Part shown: piece by piece, positions 15,123-25,165 of the stretch
Numbering within the stretch: position 1 is the first letter of the stretch
How the letters are laid out: each line of letters begins with the position of its first letter
Origin: Phocaeicola vulgatus ATCC 8482
Lineage (GTDB): Bacteria; Bacteroidota; Bacteroidia; Bacteroidales; Bacteroidaceae
Direction of reading: 5' to 3'
Length of the DNA stretch: 64,000 nucleotides
Assembly: GCF_000012825.1 (NCBI RefSeq)
Contig: NC_009614.1
Location: 2,976,001-3,040,000, forward strand
Translations under genes and position numbers: made by a program
Notes under the pieces: model-generated
Database searches by the model: none
What the model saw: the letters and a program-made list of their open reading frames with translations, nothing else
Told to the model about the DNA's origin: nothing

Positions 15123-17131
15123 GCCAGCATTTCTTTTACTTGGTTATACACGTTCTGTGCGGTAAAGCCCAGCTTTTCATCCAATACTTTGTAAGGAGCG
15201 GAGAATCCGAATGATTCCAGACCGAATACCTTACCGTTGGCACCTACCAAACCTTCAAGGTTTACAGGAAGACCGGCAGTCAGACCGAATACTTTAGCCC
15301 CTGTGGGAATGATACTGTTTTGGTATTCCTTGCTTTGGCTGCGGAACAATCCCTCAGAAGGAGCGGATACGATACGTATTTTTATGCCATCCTTGCGGAG
15401 AAGTTCTGCACCTGCTTCCAAAGTGGAAACTTCGGAACCTGAAGCGACTAGGATTACATCCGGATTTTCATCGGAGCCTGCAACAATATAAGCGCCTTTG
15501 GCAGCCTGTGAATAGTCGTTTCCTGCAGGCAGATTCGCGATATTCTGGCGGGAGAAGATCAGTGCGGTGGGGGTGCTGGTATTTTCCATGGCCAATTTCC
15601 ATGCCACAGTGGTTTCTTCCGCATCTGCCGGACGGAGTACCAACATAGAATTGTGTCCTTTGTGGTTTTTCAGTTTTTCCATCAGGCGGATTTGTGCTTC
15701 TTGTTCTACCGGTTCGTGAGTAGGACCGTCTTCACCTACACGGAATGCGTCGTGTGTCCAGATGAATTTGACGGGAAGTTCCATCAAGGCAGCCATACGT
15801 ATGGCGGGTTTCATGTAGTCTGAGAATACGAAGAAGGTAGCGCATGCAGCAATCACACCTCCGTGAAGTGCCATACCCAGGCAGCAGCAAGCCATGGTTA
15901 ATTCGGAAACACCTGCCTGCAGAAATGCACCGGTGAAGTCGTCTTTTGTGAATGCATGTGTTTTCTTCAAGAAACCGTCGGTCTTGTCTGAATTTGACAG
16001 GTCGGCAGAAGAAACGATCATGTTTTCTACTTCTGTAGCCAGTACACCGAGAACTTTGGCAGAAGCGCTGCGTGTAGCATCTCCGGCTTTTTGTTCGATA
16101 ACATTCCAATTTACTTTCGGAGCTTTGCCAGAGAACCATAGTTCCAATTTAGCAGCCAGTTCGGGGTTAGCTTTAGTCCATTCAGTTTTAGCCGCATATT
16201 TTTCTGCAACAATTTTTTTCAGTTCCTCTGCACGTTTGGCATACAACTCTTTTACTTCAGGGAAGATTTGGAAAGGATCGGTTGGATCGCCGCCTAAGTT
16301 TTTGATTGTATTGATGTAAGCATCACCTCCCAAAGGAGCACCGTGGGTGGCACAGTTACGTTCATAACTGGAATCATCCGCTTTGCGTGCGCCTTTACCC
16401 ATAATGGTCTTACCGATAATTAATGTGGGCTGACCGGTTACGGCTTTCGCTTCTGTCAGAGCCGTGCGGATTGCATCGGGATCATTACCGTCGATGGTAA
16501 TTACTTTCCAGTGCCATGCTTCGTATTTCTTGGCAACATCTTCGCTGGTAACAGCATCGGTAGCGGTAGACAGCTGGATGTCGTTTGAATCATAAAACAT
16601 GATCAAGTTGTCCAGCCCCAAATGACCTGCCAGACGGCCTGCACCCTGAGAAATCTCTTCTTGAATACCCCCATCGGATATATAGGCATAGATGGTCTGG
16701 TCCATGACATGACCCAGACGGGCTTTCAGAAATTTGGCAGCGATAGCAGCACCTACTGCAAAAGTGTGTCCTTGTCCTAACGGGCCGGAAGTATTTTCAA
16801 TACCGCGCATGATGTCCACTTCAGGGTGTCCCGGAGTCGGACTGCCCCATTGGCGGAACTGTGCCAGTTCTTCCATGGTGAACTTGCCGGTCAGTGCCAA
16901 AGTGGAATACAGCATCGGTGACATGTGGCCTGGATCAAGGAAGAAACGGTCACGCCCTTCCCAACGCGGATTTTCAGGATCGTAAACTAAAAACTCAGAG
17001 AAAAGCACGTTTACAAAATCAGCGCCACCCATAGCTCCACCCGGGTGTCCTGAATTAGCTTTCTCTACCATCGAAGCAGCCAGAATACGGATGTTGTCCG
17101 CTGCACGGTTCATAAGTTTCTTTTCGTTCAT
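15119..17131 (-). CDS. tkt: Transketolase
   Basis: The 670-residue enzyme has all expected domains. The N-terminal TPP domain contains NSGHPGGAMGGAD; the middle pyrimidine domain contains the HDAFRVGEDGPTHEPVEQ block; the C-terminal domain includes SAPSEGLF. The usual GDGCxxEG TPP motif reads SDGGIQEEIS here, a variation I believe is common in Bacteroides but cannot verify. It moves two-carbon units between pentose and other sugar phosphates, so it takes xylulose 5-phosphate made by the arabinose genes. A TATCTTTG -7 box on the minus strand at 17202-17209 gives tkt-rpiB its own promoter. Confidence 0.93.
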   Translation of the reverse strand: MNEKKLMNRAADNIRILAASMVEKANSGHPGGAMGGADFVNVLFSEFLVYDPENPRWEGRDRFFLDPGHMSPMLYSTLALTGKFTMEELAQFRQWGSPTPGHPEVDIMRGIENTSGPLGQGHTFAVGAAIAAKFLKARLGHVMDQTIYAYISDGGIQEEISQGAGRLAGHLGLDNLIMFYDSNDIQLSTATDAVTSEDVAKKYEAWHWKVITIDGNDPDAIRTALTEAKAVTGQPTLIIGKTIMGKGARKADDSSYERNCATHGAPLGGDAYINTIKNLGGDPTDPFQIFPEVKELYAKRAEELKKIVAEKYAAKTEWTKANPELAAKLELWFSGKAPKVNWNVIEQKAGDATRSASAKVLGVLATEVENMIVSSADLSNSDKTDGFLKKTHAFTKDDFTGAFLQAGVSELTMACCCLGMALHGGVIAACATFFVFSDYMKPAIRMAALMELPVKFIWTHDAFRVGEDGPTHEPVEQEAQIRLMEKLKNHKGHNSMLVLRPADAEETTVAWKLAMENTSTPTALIFSRQNIANLPAGNDYSQAAKGAYIVAGSDENPDVILVASGSEVSTLEAGAELLRKDGIKIRIVSAPSEGLFRSQSKEYQNSIIPTGAKVFGLTAGLPVNLEGLVGANGKVFGLESFGFSAPYKVLDEKLGFTAQNVYNQVKEMLA

Positions 17132-17265
17132 ATTAAAATAATATTATAATTTGAATGCTATTAGTGAGTCGGTTTATCTTTGCTATTTTATTTAATATCT
17201 GCAAAGATAACTCTTTATGTGTAAACCGCAACATGTAAAGAGGCTCTTTTTTAAGCCCGTTTGAC

Positions 17266-18864
17266 TCACTTCTTAAATCGGGTCGCTGCTTCTTCAACAG
17301 GCAGTCCTGCCTTATAGTTTTCGATATATGTGTTGAATCCGGCTACATCTTCGGCTGTTGGCGATATTTCAATACCGGCATCACCGGCGAATACTTTGTC
17401 TTCCAGAAAATCTGCCAGGGATTGGTTCTTTTCATTGTTGACAAGGTAAGAACCTAGCAGGGCGATTCCCCATGCGCCACCTTCACCGGCAGTTTCCATT
17501 ACGGAAATAGGGGAGTTTATAGCTGCTGCAAGTATTCTCTGGCCTACACCTTTCGTTTTGAATAATCCGCCGTGTCCTGTGATTCTGTCTACTTTGATTT
17601 TCTCTTCATTGAAAAGAATGTCATTACCTATCTTAAGAACTCCGACTGAAGCGTATAAATGGGTACGCATAAAGTTGGCGAGGTTGAATTTGTCATTTGC
17701 AGAACGTACAAACAATGGCCTTCCGTCGGCAAGTCCTGTCACGGGTTCACCTGAAATATAATTATACGAAATAAGACCACCGCAATCTGCATCGCCTGCG
17801 AGCGCATGATTGTAAAGTTTTCCATATAATTCATTCATATCTACGGGTATACCCAGCAGTTCTTGGTATTCTTTGAACAGATTGATCCAGGCATTGAGGT
17901 CGGAGGTGCAGTTGTTGCAATGTACCATAGCTACAAGGCTTCCGTCGGGAGTGGTAACCATGTCAATCATTTCGTATGGCTTGGACAACTCTTTTTCCAA
18001 TACAATCATGGAAAATGAGGAAGTGCCTGCTGATACATTCCCGGTGCGTTGCTTGACAGCGTTGGTTGCTACCATGCCGGTTCCGGCATCTCCTTCCGGA
18101 GGGCAGACAGGTACACCTGCTTTCAAGTGGCCCGACACGTCCAGCCTCTTGGCACCTTCCGGGGTAAGGAACCCTGCATTCTCGCCGGCGGGTAAGACTT
18201 TGGGCAGGATATCTGTCAGTTTCCAAGGGTATCCTTTAGGAGCTACCAACTTGTCGAACTTGGCTATCATTTCGGCAGAATAATTCTTGGTAGCCGGGTC
18301 TATGGGAAGCATTCCTGATGCATCACCTATGCCCAGAACTTTCTGACCTGTAATTTGCCAATGAATGAAACCTGCAAGGGTGGTCAGATAGTCAATGTTA
18401 CTTACGTGTTCTTCATTGTCTAAAATAGCTTGGTATAAATGAGAAATGCTCCATCTCAGAGGAATGTTATATACGAATAATTCAGATAAAGCGGCGGCTG
18501 CCGGACCGGTATTGGTATTTCTCCATGTACGGAAAGGTACAAGGATTTCTTCTTCTTTATTGAATGCCATATAACCATGCATCATGGCACTGACACCGAT
18601 TGCCGCCAAGGTTTCTATTTCTGTGTCATATAGCTTTTTTACGTTGGAACGGAGATCTGCATAGCAGTCTTGCAGGCCATGCCAGATAGCTTCCACACTG
18701 TAAGTCCACAGTCCGTCTACCAGTTGGTTTTCCCAGCTGTGGCTTCCCTGGGCAATGGGCTTGTTTTCCTGGTCAATCAAAACAGCTTTGATTCGTGTTG
18801 ATCCGAATTCTATGCCTAGAATAGCTTTTCCTGCTTCGATGGTTGATTTTGCATCTGATTTCAT
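17266..18864 (-). CDS. araB: FGGY-family carbohydrate kinase, probable L-ribulokinase
   Basis: The 532-residue protein is an FGGY kinase: [16 protein letters not shown] forms the N-terminal phosphate loop, [21 protein letters not shown] the central part, and [12 protein letters not shown] plus [17 protein letters not shown] the C-terminal ATP domain. Position directly after araA and araD makes L-ribulose the likely substrate, giving L-ribulose 5-phosphate. FGGY families are hard to tell apart by eye, and D-xylulose or another ketose cannot be excluded. It is separated from araA by 102 bp that hold a hairpin. Confidence 0.8.
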   Translation of the reverse strand: MKSDAKSTIEAGKAILGIEFGSTRIKAVLIDQENKPIAQGSHSWENQLVDGLWTYSVEAIWHGLQDCYADLRSNVKKLYDTEIETLAAIGVSAMMHGYMAFNKEEEILVPFRTWRNTNTGPAAAALSELFVYNIPLRWSISHLYQAILDNEEHVSNIDYLTTLAGFIHWQITGQKVLGIGDASGMLPIDPATKNYSAEMIAKFDKLVAPKGYPWKLTDILPKVLPAGENAGFLTPEGAKRLDVSGHLKAGVPVCPPEGDAGTGMVATNAVKQRTGNVSAGTSSFSMIVLEKELSKPYEMIDMVTTPDGSLVAMVHCNNCTSDLNAWINLFKEYQELLGIPVDMNELYGKLYNHALAGDADCGGLISYNYISGEPVTGLADGRPLFVRSANDKFNLANFMRTHLYASVGVLKIGNDILFNEEKIKVDRITGHGGLFKTKGVGQRILAAAINSPISVMETAGEGGAWGIALLGSYLVNNEKNQSLADFLEDKVFAGDAGIEISPTAEDVAGFNTYIENYKAGLPVEEAATRFKK

Positions 18865-18913
18865 ATTAAAACCTATAATTTAAGGTACAACAATAATGAT
18901 GATAAAATAAGGT

Positions 18914-18951
18914 GGGATGTGCCAAGAATCTTATTAGCCTTGACACATCCC
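18914..18951 (-). terminator. Hairpin between araA and araB
   Basis: A 13-bp stem (GGGATGTGCCAAG at 18914-18926 with CTTGACACATCCC at 18939-18951, one G-T pair) lies between araA and the kinase gene. It lacks a strong T run on the minus strand, so it may be an RNA-processing or partial-termination element that sets different mRNA levels for araA and araB. Confidence 0.55.
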
Positions 18952-18966
18952 CTCTTTATGGATGAA

Positions 18967-20496
18967 TTAGCAAAGTGCTTTGTTCAGCATATAGTAGACT
19001 TCGTTCATGCGAAGCTCTTTCTTGAAGTTGCTGATGGTAGTATCTTTGTCGATACGGATCATTTCGATACCTGCAATCTCAGCATAGTCTTCCCAATATT
19101 CTGCTGTCAGATCATAAGAGAAGCAAGAATGATGTGTTCCACCTGCTAGGATCCATGCGCCTGCACCTACTTCGAAATTAGGCATCGGAATCCACAGGGC
19201 GGAAGCAACCGGTAATTTGGGCAACGGTTTCGACTCGATGCATTCTACGTCGTTCACGATCAGACGGAAACGGTTACCCAAGTCTACTACAGTGGCGGTA
19301 CAACCTGAGCCTACTTTTGAAGTGAATACAAGACGGGCTGTCTGGCTCTTGCGAATACCTATGCCTAGGAAGTGTACTTCCAGACGTGGTTTGGAAGCGG
19401 CGATAAGAGGGCAAACTTCCAGCATATGTGATTGCAGGATAGCACTGTTTGCACCATCGAAGTTCAATGTGTAATCTTCCAGGAAAGAACAACCTTTGGA
19501 AAGTCCTTGGTTCATCACCCATACGGTACGGTAGAGAGCTGCTGATTTCCAGTCACCTTCCGCACCGAATCCGTAGCCTTCAGCCATCAGACGCTGGGAA
19601 GCCAGTCCCGGAATCTGATCGAAGTAGCTGCCGTCTGTTTGGCCCAAATCATCAAAATTAGTAGTGAATCCTTTGGCGCCTTTGGCTTTAAGGATGGCAC
19701 GAAGAGCTAATTCGGCTTTTGCAGCGTTCCATACTTTCTGATAAGCTTCGGTTGATTTATCTTCTAATGAAGCATCGTGGTCGTATTCGTTGAAGTAAGT
19801 TGCTACAAGTGCCTCTACATCTGTATCCTTGATGTTTTTATGGTATTTCATCAGTTCGCTTGCCGGACAGTAATCTACGTGATACCCCATACGTTGTTCT
19901 GCTTCCACTTTATCACCGTCAGTTACAGCTACATTATTCATCTGATCGCCGAAACGGATGATCAGCATATCCTGAGAGTCTGCCCAACCTGCACAAACGC
20001 GCATCCAAACGGCAATCTTGTGCTGGGTGTCTTCGTCTTTCCAGTAACCTACCACTACTTTGCGGCGGATGCGCATACGGGTACAGATATGTCCGAATTC
20101 GCGGTCACCATGGGCGGATTGATTCAGATTCATGAAGTCCATATCCATGGTATCCCAAGGAATTTCCTTATTGAATTGAGTGTGTAGATGTAACAGTGGT
20201 TTCTTTAACTGTTGCAGACCGTGAATCCACATTTTAGCTGGGGAGAAAGTGTGCATCCAAGTGATGACACCGATACATTTTTCATCGTTGTTGGCTGCTT
20301 TGAACACTGCTTCCACTTCTTTGGAAGAGTTGGCTGTTCCTTTATATACTACTTTTACAGGAAGTTTCCCTGATTCGTTCAGTCCGTTTACCATTTCATT
20401 GGAGTGAGCGTCTACTGCTATAACTGCGTCACCTCCGTACAGAAGCTGTGCTCCTGTTACAAACCATACTTCATACTGATCAAATGCTTTTTCCAT
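18967..20496 (-). CDS. araA: L-arabinose isomerase
   Basis: The 509-residue protein matches the L-arabinose isomerase family in length and motifs: EVWFVTGAQLLYG at the N-terminus, WMHTFSPAKMWI, the metal-site segment RLMAEGYGFGAEGDWK, and the C-terminal GGTHHSCFSYDL with its conserved histidines. It converts L-arabinose to L-ribulose in the cytosol using a divalent metal. It lies 39 bp after araD in the minus-strand arabinose run. Confidence 0.95.
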   Translation of the reverse strand: MEKAFDQYEVWFVTGAQLLYGGDAVIAVDAHSNEMVNGLNESGKLPVKVVYKGTANSSKEVEAVFKAANNDEKCIGVITWMHTFSPAKMWIHGLQQLKKPLLHLHTQFNKEIPWDTMDMDFMNLNQSAHGDREFGHICTRMRIRRKVVVGYWKDEDTQHKIAVWMRVCAGWADSQDMLIIRFGDQMNNVAVTDGDKVEAEQRMGYHVDYCPASELMKYHKNIKDTDVEALVATYFNEYDHDASLEDKSTEAYQKVWNAAKAELALRAILKAKGAKGFTTNFDDLGQTDGSYFDQIPGLASQRLMAEGYGFGAEGDWKSAALYRTVWVMNQGLSKGCSFLEDYTLNFDGANSAILQSHMLEVCPLIAASKPRLEVHFLGIGIRKSQTARLVFTSKVGSGCTATVVDLGNRFRLIVNDVECIESKPLPKLPVASALWIPMPNFEVGAGAWILAGGTHHSCFSYDLTAEYWEDYAEIAGIEMIRIDKDTTISNFKKELRMNEVYYMLNKALC

Positions 20497-20535
20497 AATG
20501 TTATATTTTAAAAGGGTTATTAATTTCTTTGTTTC

Positions 20536-21222
20536 TTATTTCTGTCCATAATAGGCATTGGGGCCGTGTTTGCGGTTGAAATGCTTTTCTATTAATAAAG
20601 AATTCATCGTTAAATGAGGGTTGGCGGCAAAAGCGATACTTGCCATTTTGGCTACCTGTTCCATGACTACTGCATTATGTACAGCATCATTGGCATCTTT
20701 TCCCCATGCAAAAGGACCATGATTTTTTACTAGTACTCCCGGAGTATGTACAGGGTTCAGGTTCTTGAAACGTTTCACAATCACATTGCCTGTTTCCTGT
20801 TCGTAGGCACCTTTTACTTCCTCTTCAGTCATATCTGCGGTACAAGGAATGGCGTCATGGAAATAATCGGCATGAGTCGTTCCGATATTGGGGATATCCA
20901 TTCCGGCTTGTGCCCAGGCGGTAGCATAGGTGGAGTGGGTATGTACCACTCCACCTATTTCGGGGAATGCTTTATATAGAACTACATGGGTGGGAGTATC
21001 TGAAGACGGACGAAGAGAACCTTCTACCACGTTGCCGTCCAGATCTACTACAACCATGTCTTCAGCTTTCATATCATCGTATGATACGCCACTGGGTTTG
21101 ATTACTACCAGACCTGTTTCACGATCGATGGCAGAAACATTTCCCCATGTAAAAATAACTAGTCCGTGTTTCACCAAATCCAGATTGGCACGGAATACTT
21201 TTTCTTTTAATTTTTCTAACAT
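20536..21222 (-). CDS. araD: L-ribulose-5-phosphate 4-epimerase
   Basis: The product of 228 residues is a class II aldolase/epimerase: TWGNVSAID, the zinc-ligand pair in [10 protein letters not shown], a further HADYF segment and KNHGPFAWG. It converts L-ribulose 5-phosphate to D-xylulose 5-phosphate, the final dedicated arabinose step. The frame remains open to 21354, which would overlap araR, but the homologous start is [16 protein letters not shown] at 21222. Confidence 0.92.
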   Translation of the reverse strand: MLEKLKEKVFRANLDLVKHGLVIFTWGNVSAIDRETGLVVIKPSGVSYDDMKAEDMVVVDLDGNVVEGSLRPSSDTPTHVVLYKAFPEIGGVVHTHSTYATAWAQAGMDIPNIGTTHADYFHDAIPCTADMTEEEVKGAYEQETGNVIVKRFKNLNPVHTPGVLVKNHGPFAWGKDANDAVHNAVVMEQVAKMASIAFAANPHLTMNSLLIEKHFNRKHGPNAYYGQK

Positions 21223-21292
21223 AATGAATAATTGGGTAATGTGGCAATCTGCTAATTTGTCAATTGGCAAATTATTGCATCGGCACATTATT

Positions 21293-21970
21293 TTAAAGTT
21301 TAAATTTCGGATCTTTTCTGTAGGCCTTATCATTAAATTTATAAAGATAAGCACCTCGTCGGGAACCTGATTTGTCTATCAAATCTGTTTTTTCAATGAA
21401 ATCCATTTCGGCTACCCGCTTGCGGAAATTCCGCTTGTCCATCGGTTCGCCATAGATTGCCTCATATAGATTTTGCAACTGTGTCAGGGTAAACAGTTCG
21501 GGCAGCAGGTTAAAACCAATTGGATTGTATGATGCTTTGTGCTTCATCAGTTCACGTGCTTTGGAAATCATGATCGGATGGTCGAAAATGAGCTGTGGCA
21601 GTTCGTCTATTTTTGTCCAATGGGCATTGTGCTGCTGCACTAGTTCCCTATCATATTCATTTACATTGACTAAAGCATAATAGGCTACTGATATGACTCG
21701 TTCTCCCGGATCGCGCTCTAAGTCGCCAAATGTGCCTACTTGTTCCATATATACATTTTCCAATCCGGTCAGTTCTGCCAATACCCGTTTGGCGGCAGCG
21801 TCTACACTTTCGTCTTCTTGTACGAATCCTCCCATCAAAGACCATTTTCCCATAGCCGGTTCAAAATTTCGTTTTAGTAGAAGCAGTTTTAATTCTCCTT
21901 CGTCAAAACCGAAAATGATACAGTCTACAGATACATAGAATTTAGGGTTTATGTTATAATAGGTGGTCAT
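21293..21970 (-). CDS. araR: AraR-type transcriptional regulator (Nudix-like sensor plus winged helix)
   Basis: The 225-residue protein has an N-terminal Nudix fold and a C-terminal winged helix (about residues 150-225). The Nudix box is degenerate: G48 and E54 are kept but the REUxEExGU part reads RVLAELTGL, losing two of the catalytic-type acidic positions, which fits a ligand sensor rather than a hydrolase. A regulator of this type (AraR, NrtR-like) has been described for L-arabinose genes in Bacteroides thetaiotaomicron, where arabinose relieves repression. Its position in the middle of the arabinose genes supports this. The DNA sites are not proven; a candidate is listed at 24985-25035. 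Confidence 0.85.
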   Translation of the reverse strand: MTTYYNINPKFYVSVDCIIFGFDEGELKLLLLKRNFEPAMGKWSLMGGFVQEDESVDAAAKRVLAELTGLENVYMEQVGTFGDLERDPGERVISVAYYALVNVNEYDRELVQQHNAHWTKIDELPQLIFDHPIMISKARELMKHKASYNPIGFNLLPELFTLTQLQNLYEAIYGEPMDKRNFRKRVAEMDFIEKTDLIDKSGSRRGAYLYKFNDKAYRKDPKFKL

Positions 21971-21995
21971 GGTTTAGCGTCGGTTTAAAATTAAC

Positions 21996-22033
21996 AGGCT
22001 GTATTCTTCAAGATAATTCAAAGCATACAGCCT
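21996..22033 (-). terminator. Terminator after the symporter gene
   Basis: An inverted repeat (AGGCTGTAT at 21996-22004, ATACAGCCT at 22025-22033) lies 13 bp past the symporter stop and just before araR. It suggests that the mutarotase-symporter unit and the araR-D-A-B unit are transcribed at least partly apart. Confidence 0.65.
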
Positions 22034-22045
22034 TTAATTTATGGT

Positions 22046-23788
22046 TTACCAGAAATAAGCATAGAATAGTGCACAAAGCAGAACTACACCTAAAGAGGTA
22101 ATAACATCCCATTTGTTCCAACTCTTTCTGATAAGTTCCTTGTAACTGCCGGTAAAGGTGATGGCTTCCACTTGTTTGGCGGTTGGAGCCGGAGTGAAGC
22201 ATGATACAACAACCATTAACAACAAGAGGAATACAAGTAGCCATATTTCAAAAATAAGCCAGTTTGTCTGCCAAAACCAAGTTGTATTTTCCCAAAACCA
22301 GCCGGTCATCACATCTTTTCCGGTGTTGGTGAGGATATTAGTCAGCAAACGGAGCATACCAATTAGGAAACCTACAATCATGGCTGTTTCACCGGCTTTC
22401 GGAGTGATTTTCTTGGAGAATATACCAAGTGCAAATACGGCTACCATTGCAGGTGCAAGGAGGGACTGTATGCCTTGCAGGTAGTCGTAAAGGCTGCCGA
22501 GGCTCATCATTACAGGAATCCATGCCATGCCGAGGATAACTACAACTACGGTGGCGATACGTCCTACCATAACATAAGTAGCTTCACTTTTGTTTTTAAA
22601 CATGGGCTTGTAAAAGTCTTCTGTAAAAAGTGTGGCGCATGAATTAAAGAAAGCAGCCAGTGAAGCAACCAATGCGCAGATGAATCCGATAGTTACAATA
22701 CCTTTTACACCGGCAGGCAGAACATCCTTTACCATTACAGCAAAAGCCGCATCTGTATTTGACATATCAAATTCACCTTTTGCAGCCAAGGCGGCAGCTA
22801 CCATCCCCGGAATAAGAAACATGAAGACAGGCAGGATTTTAAAATAACCGGCTGCAATAGTACCTCTGCGGGCACGCTTCATTACCACATCATTATCTTC
22901 GCCTTTACGCTGTCCAAGTACACGCTGTACGATATGCTGGTCGGTACACCAATACCAGAAACCGATGATGGAAGCTCCGATAAATACCCAGAATCCAGGA
23001 TAATCTTGATACATCGGGTCTGCTTCGGTCCAGTGAAACATATGGTTGGCACCATAAGCGTGTCCGTCTGCTCCTACATTCATGGCGCTACGCGCATGAT
23101 CCATCATTTCTGTCCATCCTGTAGCAATATTACCGTCTCCCAAGGCTGACAGTCCCAGGAAAAGAACCAAGAAAGAACCGATGATTAAAATAGGGGTTTG
23201 AATAGCTGAGAGGGTCATTACTCCTTTCATTCCACTCAGTACGGTGAAGATGCCGGTCAGGACAATAAGTCCGATTGCCCCATACCAAAAAGGAAGTCCA
23301 AGTAAGAACTCCAAAAAGATACCTCCGGTATAGGCGGTTACACTCACTTTAGTAAGAATATAGGCTATCAGTGTGATGATAGAAAGCCATGAACCGGTAC
23401 GCGGGGTATAACGGTATTTAAGGAAATCGGGCATGGTAATGATTTTGCCCATTTTATTGTTTAATAGTTGGTAGAATGGAACAAAAAGCCATCCTAGAAG
23501 AAGAATCATCCAACCTTGCATTTCCCAGTGTGCCATACCTACTCCGGATTTGGCACCGGTTCCTGCCAAACCTACCAGATGTTCCGAACCGATATTGGCT
23601 GCAAAGATAGCAGCACCAATGATGTACCATGGCTCACCTTTGCCAAATAGATAATCTTCACTGCTTGCTCCTTGTTGCGAGCGTTTGTCTTTTTGTACAG
23701 AGCGCCATACCGCCCATATCACAGCTACAATGCCGACTGCCAGTATTGTCCAGTCCAGCCAGATGAATTCATGTGAATTCCAATTCAT
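22046..23788 (-). CDS. Sodium:solute symporter (SSS family), probable L-arabinose transporter
   Basis: The 580-residue protein has about 14 hydrophobic segments. Its N-terminal block (GEPWYIIGAAIFAANIGSEH) and LAGTGAKSGVGMAHWEM are typical of SglT-like members of the SSS family, which drive sugar uptake with Na+. It lies in the inner membrane. Placement 26 bp after a secreted mutarotase gene and next to AraR points to L-arabinose as substrate, which is inference from context; SglT-like transporters also carry glucose and galactose. Confidence 0.85.
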   Translation of the reverse strand: MNWNSHEFIWLDWTILAVGIVAVIWAVWRSVQKDKRSQQGASSEDYLFGKGEPWYIIGAAIFAANIGSEHLVGLAGTGAKSGVGMAHWEMQGWMILLLGWLFVPFYQLLNNKMGKIITMPDFLKYRYTPRTGSWLSIITLIAYILTKVSVTAYTGGIFLEFLLGLPFWYGAIGLIVLTGIFTVLSGMKGVMTLSAIQTPILIIGSFLVLFLGLSALGDGNIATGWTEMMDHARSAMNVGADGHAYGANHMFHWTEADPMYQDYPGFWVFIGASIIGFWYWCTDQHIVQRVLGQRKGEDNDVVMKRARRGTIAAGYFKILPVFMFLIPGMVAAALAAKGEFDMSNTDAAFAVMVKDVLPAGVKGIVTIGFICALVASLAAFFNSCATLFTEDFYKPMFKNKSEATYVMVGRIATVVVVILGMAWIPVMMSLGSLYDYLQGIQSLLAPAMVAVFALGIFSKKITPKAGETAMIVGFLIGMLRLLTNILTNTGKDVMTGWFWENTTWFWQTNWLIFEIWLLVFLLLLMVVVSCFTPAPTAKQVEAITFTGSYKELIRKSWNKWDVITSLGVVLLCALFYAYFW

Positions 23789-23814
23789 GATATTAAATAT
23801 TTAAAGTTTAACAA

Positions 23815-24969
23815 TTATTTTTCAACACCGAATTTAAAGATACATTGGCTGTGATAGGTCTGTCCCGGTTCCAGAATTACAGAAAGCCATTGTGATTTGT
23901 TGGGGCTGTCGGGATAGTGCTGTGTTTCCAGACAAACAGACGCGCGTTGCGGATAAGTAATTCCCTTTTTCCCTTTTACGGTTCCATCCAAAAAGTTGCC
24001 TGTATAAACTTGTATTCCCGGTTCATTAGTATATACTTCCAAAGTGATACCACTAGTGGGGCTGGTCAGTTTGGCAGCCAGCTGGTTGATATCGCCTTTC
24101 GTGTTAAGTACCCAATTATGGTCGAAGCCGTTACCGAATTTTATTTGTTCGTTTTCAAAGTTAGTCACATCGGGGGCAATGGTTTTAGGAGTATTGAAAT
24201 CAAACGGAGTTTCTGTTACTGCCATCATTTCTCCAGTGGTCATGAATGTGCTGTCAACGGGAGTGATGCTGTCTGCATTTACATAAAGAATATGGTCGGT
24301 GGCCGGATTGGCAGGGTTTCCACTCAAGTTGAAATAAGAGTGGTTGGTCATATTGATAACAGTCTTTTTGTCAGTTGTCGCTTCGTAATTTATGTCGATG
24401 GCATTGTCTCTTGTCAGTGCATAAGTAACAGTAGCGGTTACATTTCCCGGAAAATTGGCATCTCCATCCGGTGACTTCATAGTCAGTGTCATAGTACTGT
24501 CGTTTAATTGGTTTGCTTCATAAACTTGGTATTGCCATCCTTTAGGACCTCCATGCAGGCAGTGACCAAAATTATTTTGGGGTAATTGAATGGTTTCTCC
24601 ATCCATTACGATGACTCCTTTATTAATGCGGTTGGCATAGCGTCCGATAGAAGCACCGAAGTCGCTTGGTATATTTTGGTAGTCAGCAATGCTGTCAAAA
24701 CCCAGCACTACGTCTTTTAGATTTCCATTTTTGTCGGGGACCATGATAGATACAATACGTCCGCCAAAATTAGTTACGCATACTTCCATTCCGGCTGCAT
24801 TCTTTAGCGTATACAGTTTAACAGGTTTTACGCCATCCACTATTGTTTCATAATTAGTGGGGTTTAATCCGGACTTTGTAAGTGTTTCTTGAGATTGTTT
24901 GGGAGCGCAAGCACTTAACAAGGTCAGTGCGATACCAGTTCCCAGAAAGGTTTTTTTCATGCTTTTCAT
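23815..24969 (-). CDS. galM: Aldose 1-epimerase (mutarotase), lipoprotein
   Basis: The 384-residue protein has a lipoprotein signal with lipobox LLSAC (Cys21), so it is anchored in the envelope. The body is a GalM beta-sandwich: FGGRIVSIMVPDKNG, ASIGRYANRINKG, NFGHCLHGG (catalytic-type His), MTNHSYFNLSGN (second His) and the C-terminal CLETQHYPDSPN. It equilibrates alpha and beta sugar anomers before transport. Translation may start at 24969 or at 24960; both keep the signal. A cytosolic paralogue is encoded at 27748-28842. Confidence 0.9.
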   Translation of the reverse strand: MKSMKKTFLGTGIALTLLSACAPKQSQETLTKSGLNPTNYETIVDGVKPVKLYTLKNAAGMEVCVTNFGGRIVSIMVPDKNGNLKDVVLGFDSIADYQNIPSDFGASIGRYANRINKGVIVMDGETIQLPQNNFGHCLHGGPKGWQYQVYEANQLNDSTMTLTMKSPDGDANFPGNVTATVTYALTRDNAIDINYEATTDKKTVINMTNHSYFNLSGNPANPATDHILYVNADSITPVDSTFMTTGEMMAVTETPFDFNTPKTIAPDVTNFENEQIKFGNGFDHNWVLNTKGDINQLAAKLTSPTSGITLEVYTNEPGIQVYTGNFLDGTVKGKKGITYPQRASVCLETQHYPDSPNKSQWLSVILEPGQTYHSQCIFKFGVEK

Positions 24970-24984
24970 GATATAAAAGTACTA

Positions 24985-25035
24985 ATTAGTAATAGAGTAT
25001 ATGATTTTTGGTGTAAAAGTAACACTATTACTAAT
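24985..25035. promoter_or_regulatory. Inverted repeat in the mutarotase promoter, candidate AraR site
   Basis: ATTAGTAATAG at 24985-24995 and its exact reverse complement CTATTACTAAT at 25025-25035 are separated by 29 bp, upstream of the mutarotase-symporter unit. Location suggests an operator, possibly two AraR half-sites or sites. I do not recall the published AraR motif well enough to match it. Confidence 0.45.
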
Positions 25036-25067
25036 ACATTGGATATGAAAAGAGTATGTTGTGCAAC

Positions 25068-25094
25068 ATAAAAGTGTATTTCCTACACTTTTAT
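25068..25094. promoter_or_regulatory. Perfect 11-bp inverted repeat
   Basis: ATAAAAGTGTA at 25068-25078 and TACACTTTTAT at 25084-25094 surround a 5-nt centre. It lacks a T run, lies between the galK terminator and the mutarotase promoter region, and could be an operator or an upstream RNA hairpin. Confidence 0.45.
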
Positions 25095-25106
25095 AGCATA
25101 AAGAAG

Positions 25107-25138
25107 AAAAAACCGCTTTGAATCCAAAGCGGTTTTTT
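25107..25138 (-). terminator. Terminator after galK
   Basis: A 14-bp perfect stem (AAAAAACCGCTTTG, CAAAGCGGTTTTTT) with a 4-nt loop AATC lies 28 bp past the galK stop. It is a textbook intrinsic terminator, symmetric in both directions. Confidence 0.9.
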
Positions 25139-25165
25139 CATATGTTAGCGAATTTGAGATCTTTT

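Noticed and set aside
21223..21354. In-frame N-terminal extension of araD
   Set aside because: It would overlap the end of araR and is not AraD-like; the family start is at 21222.
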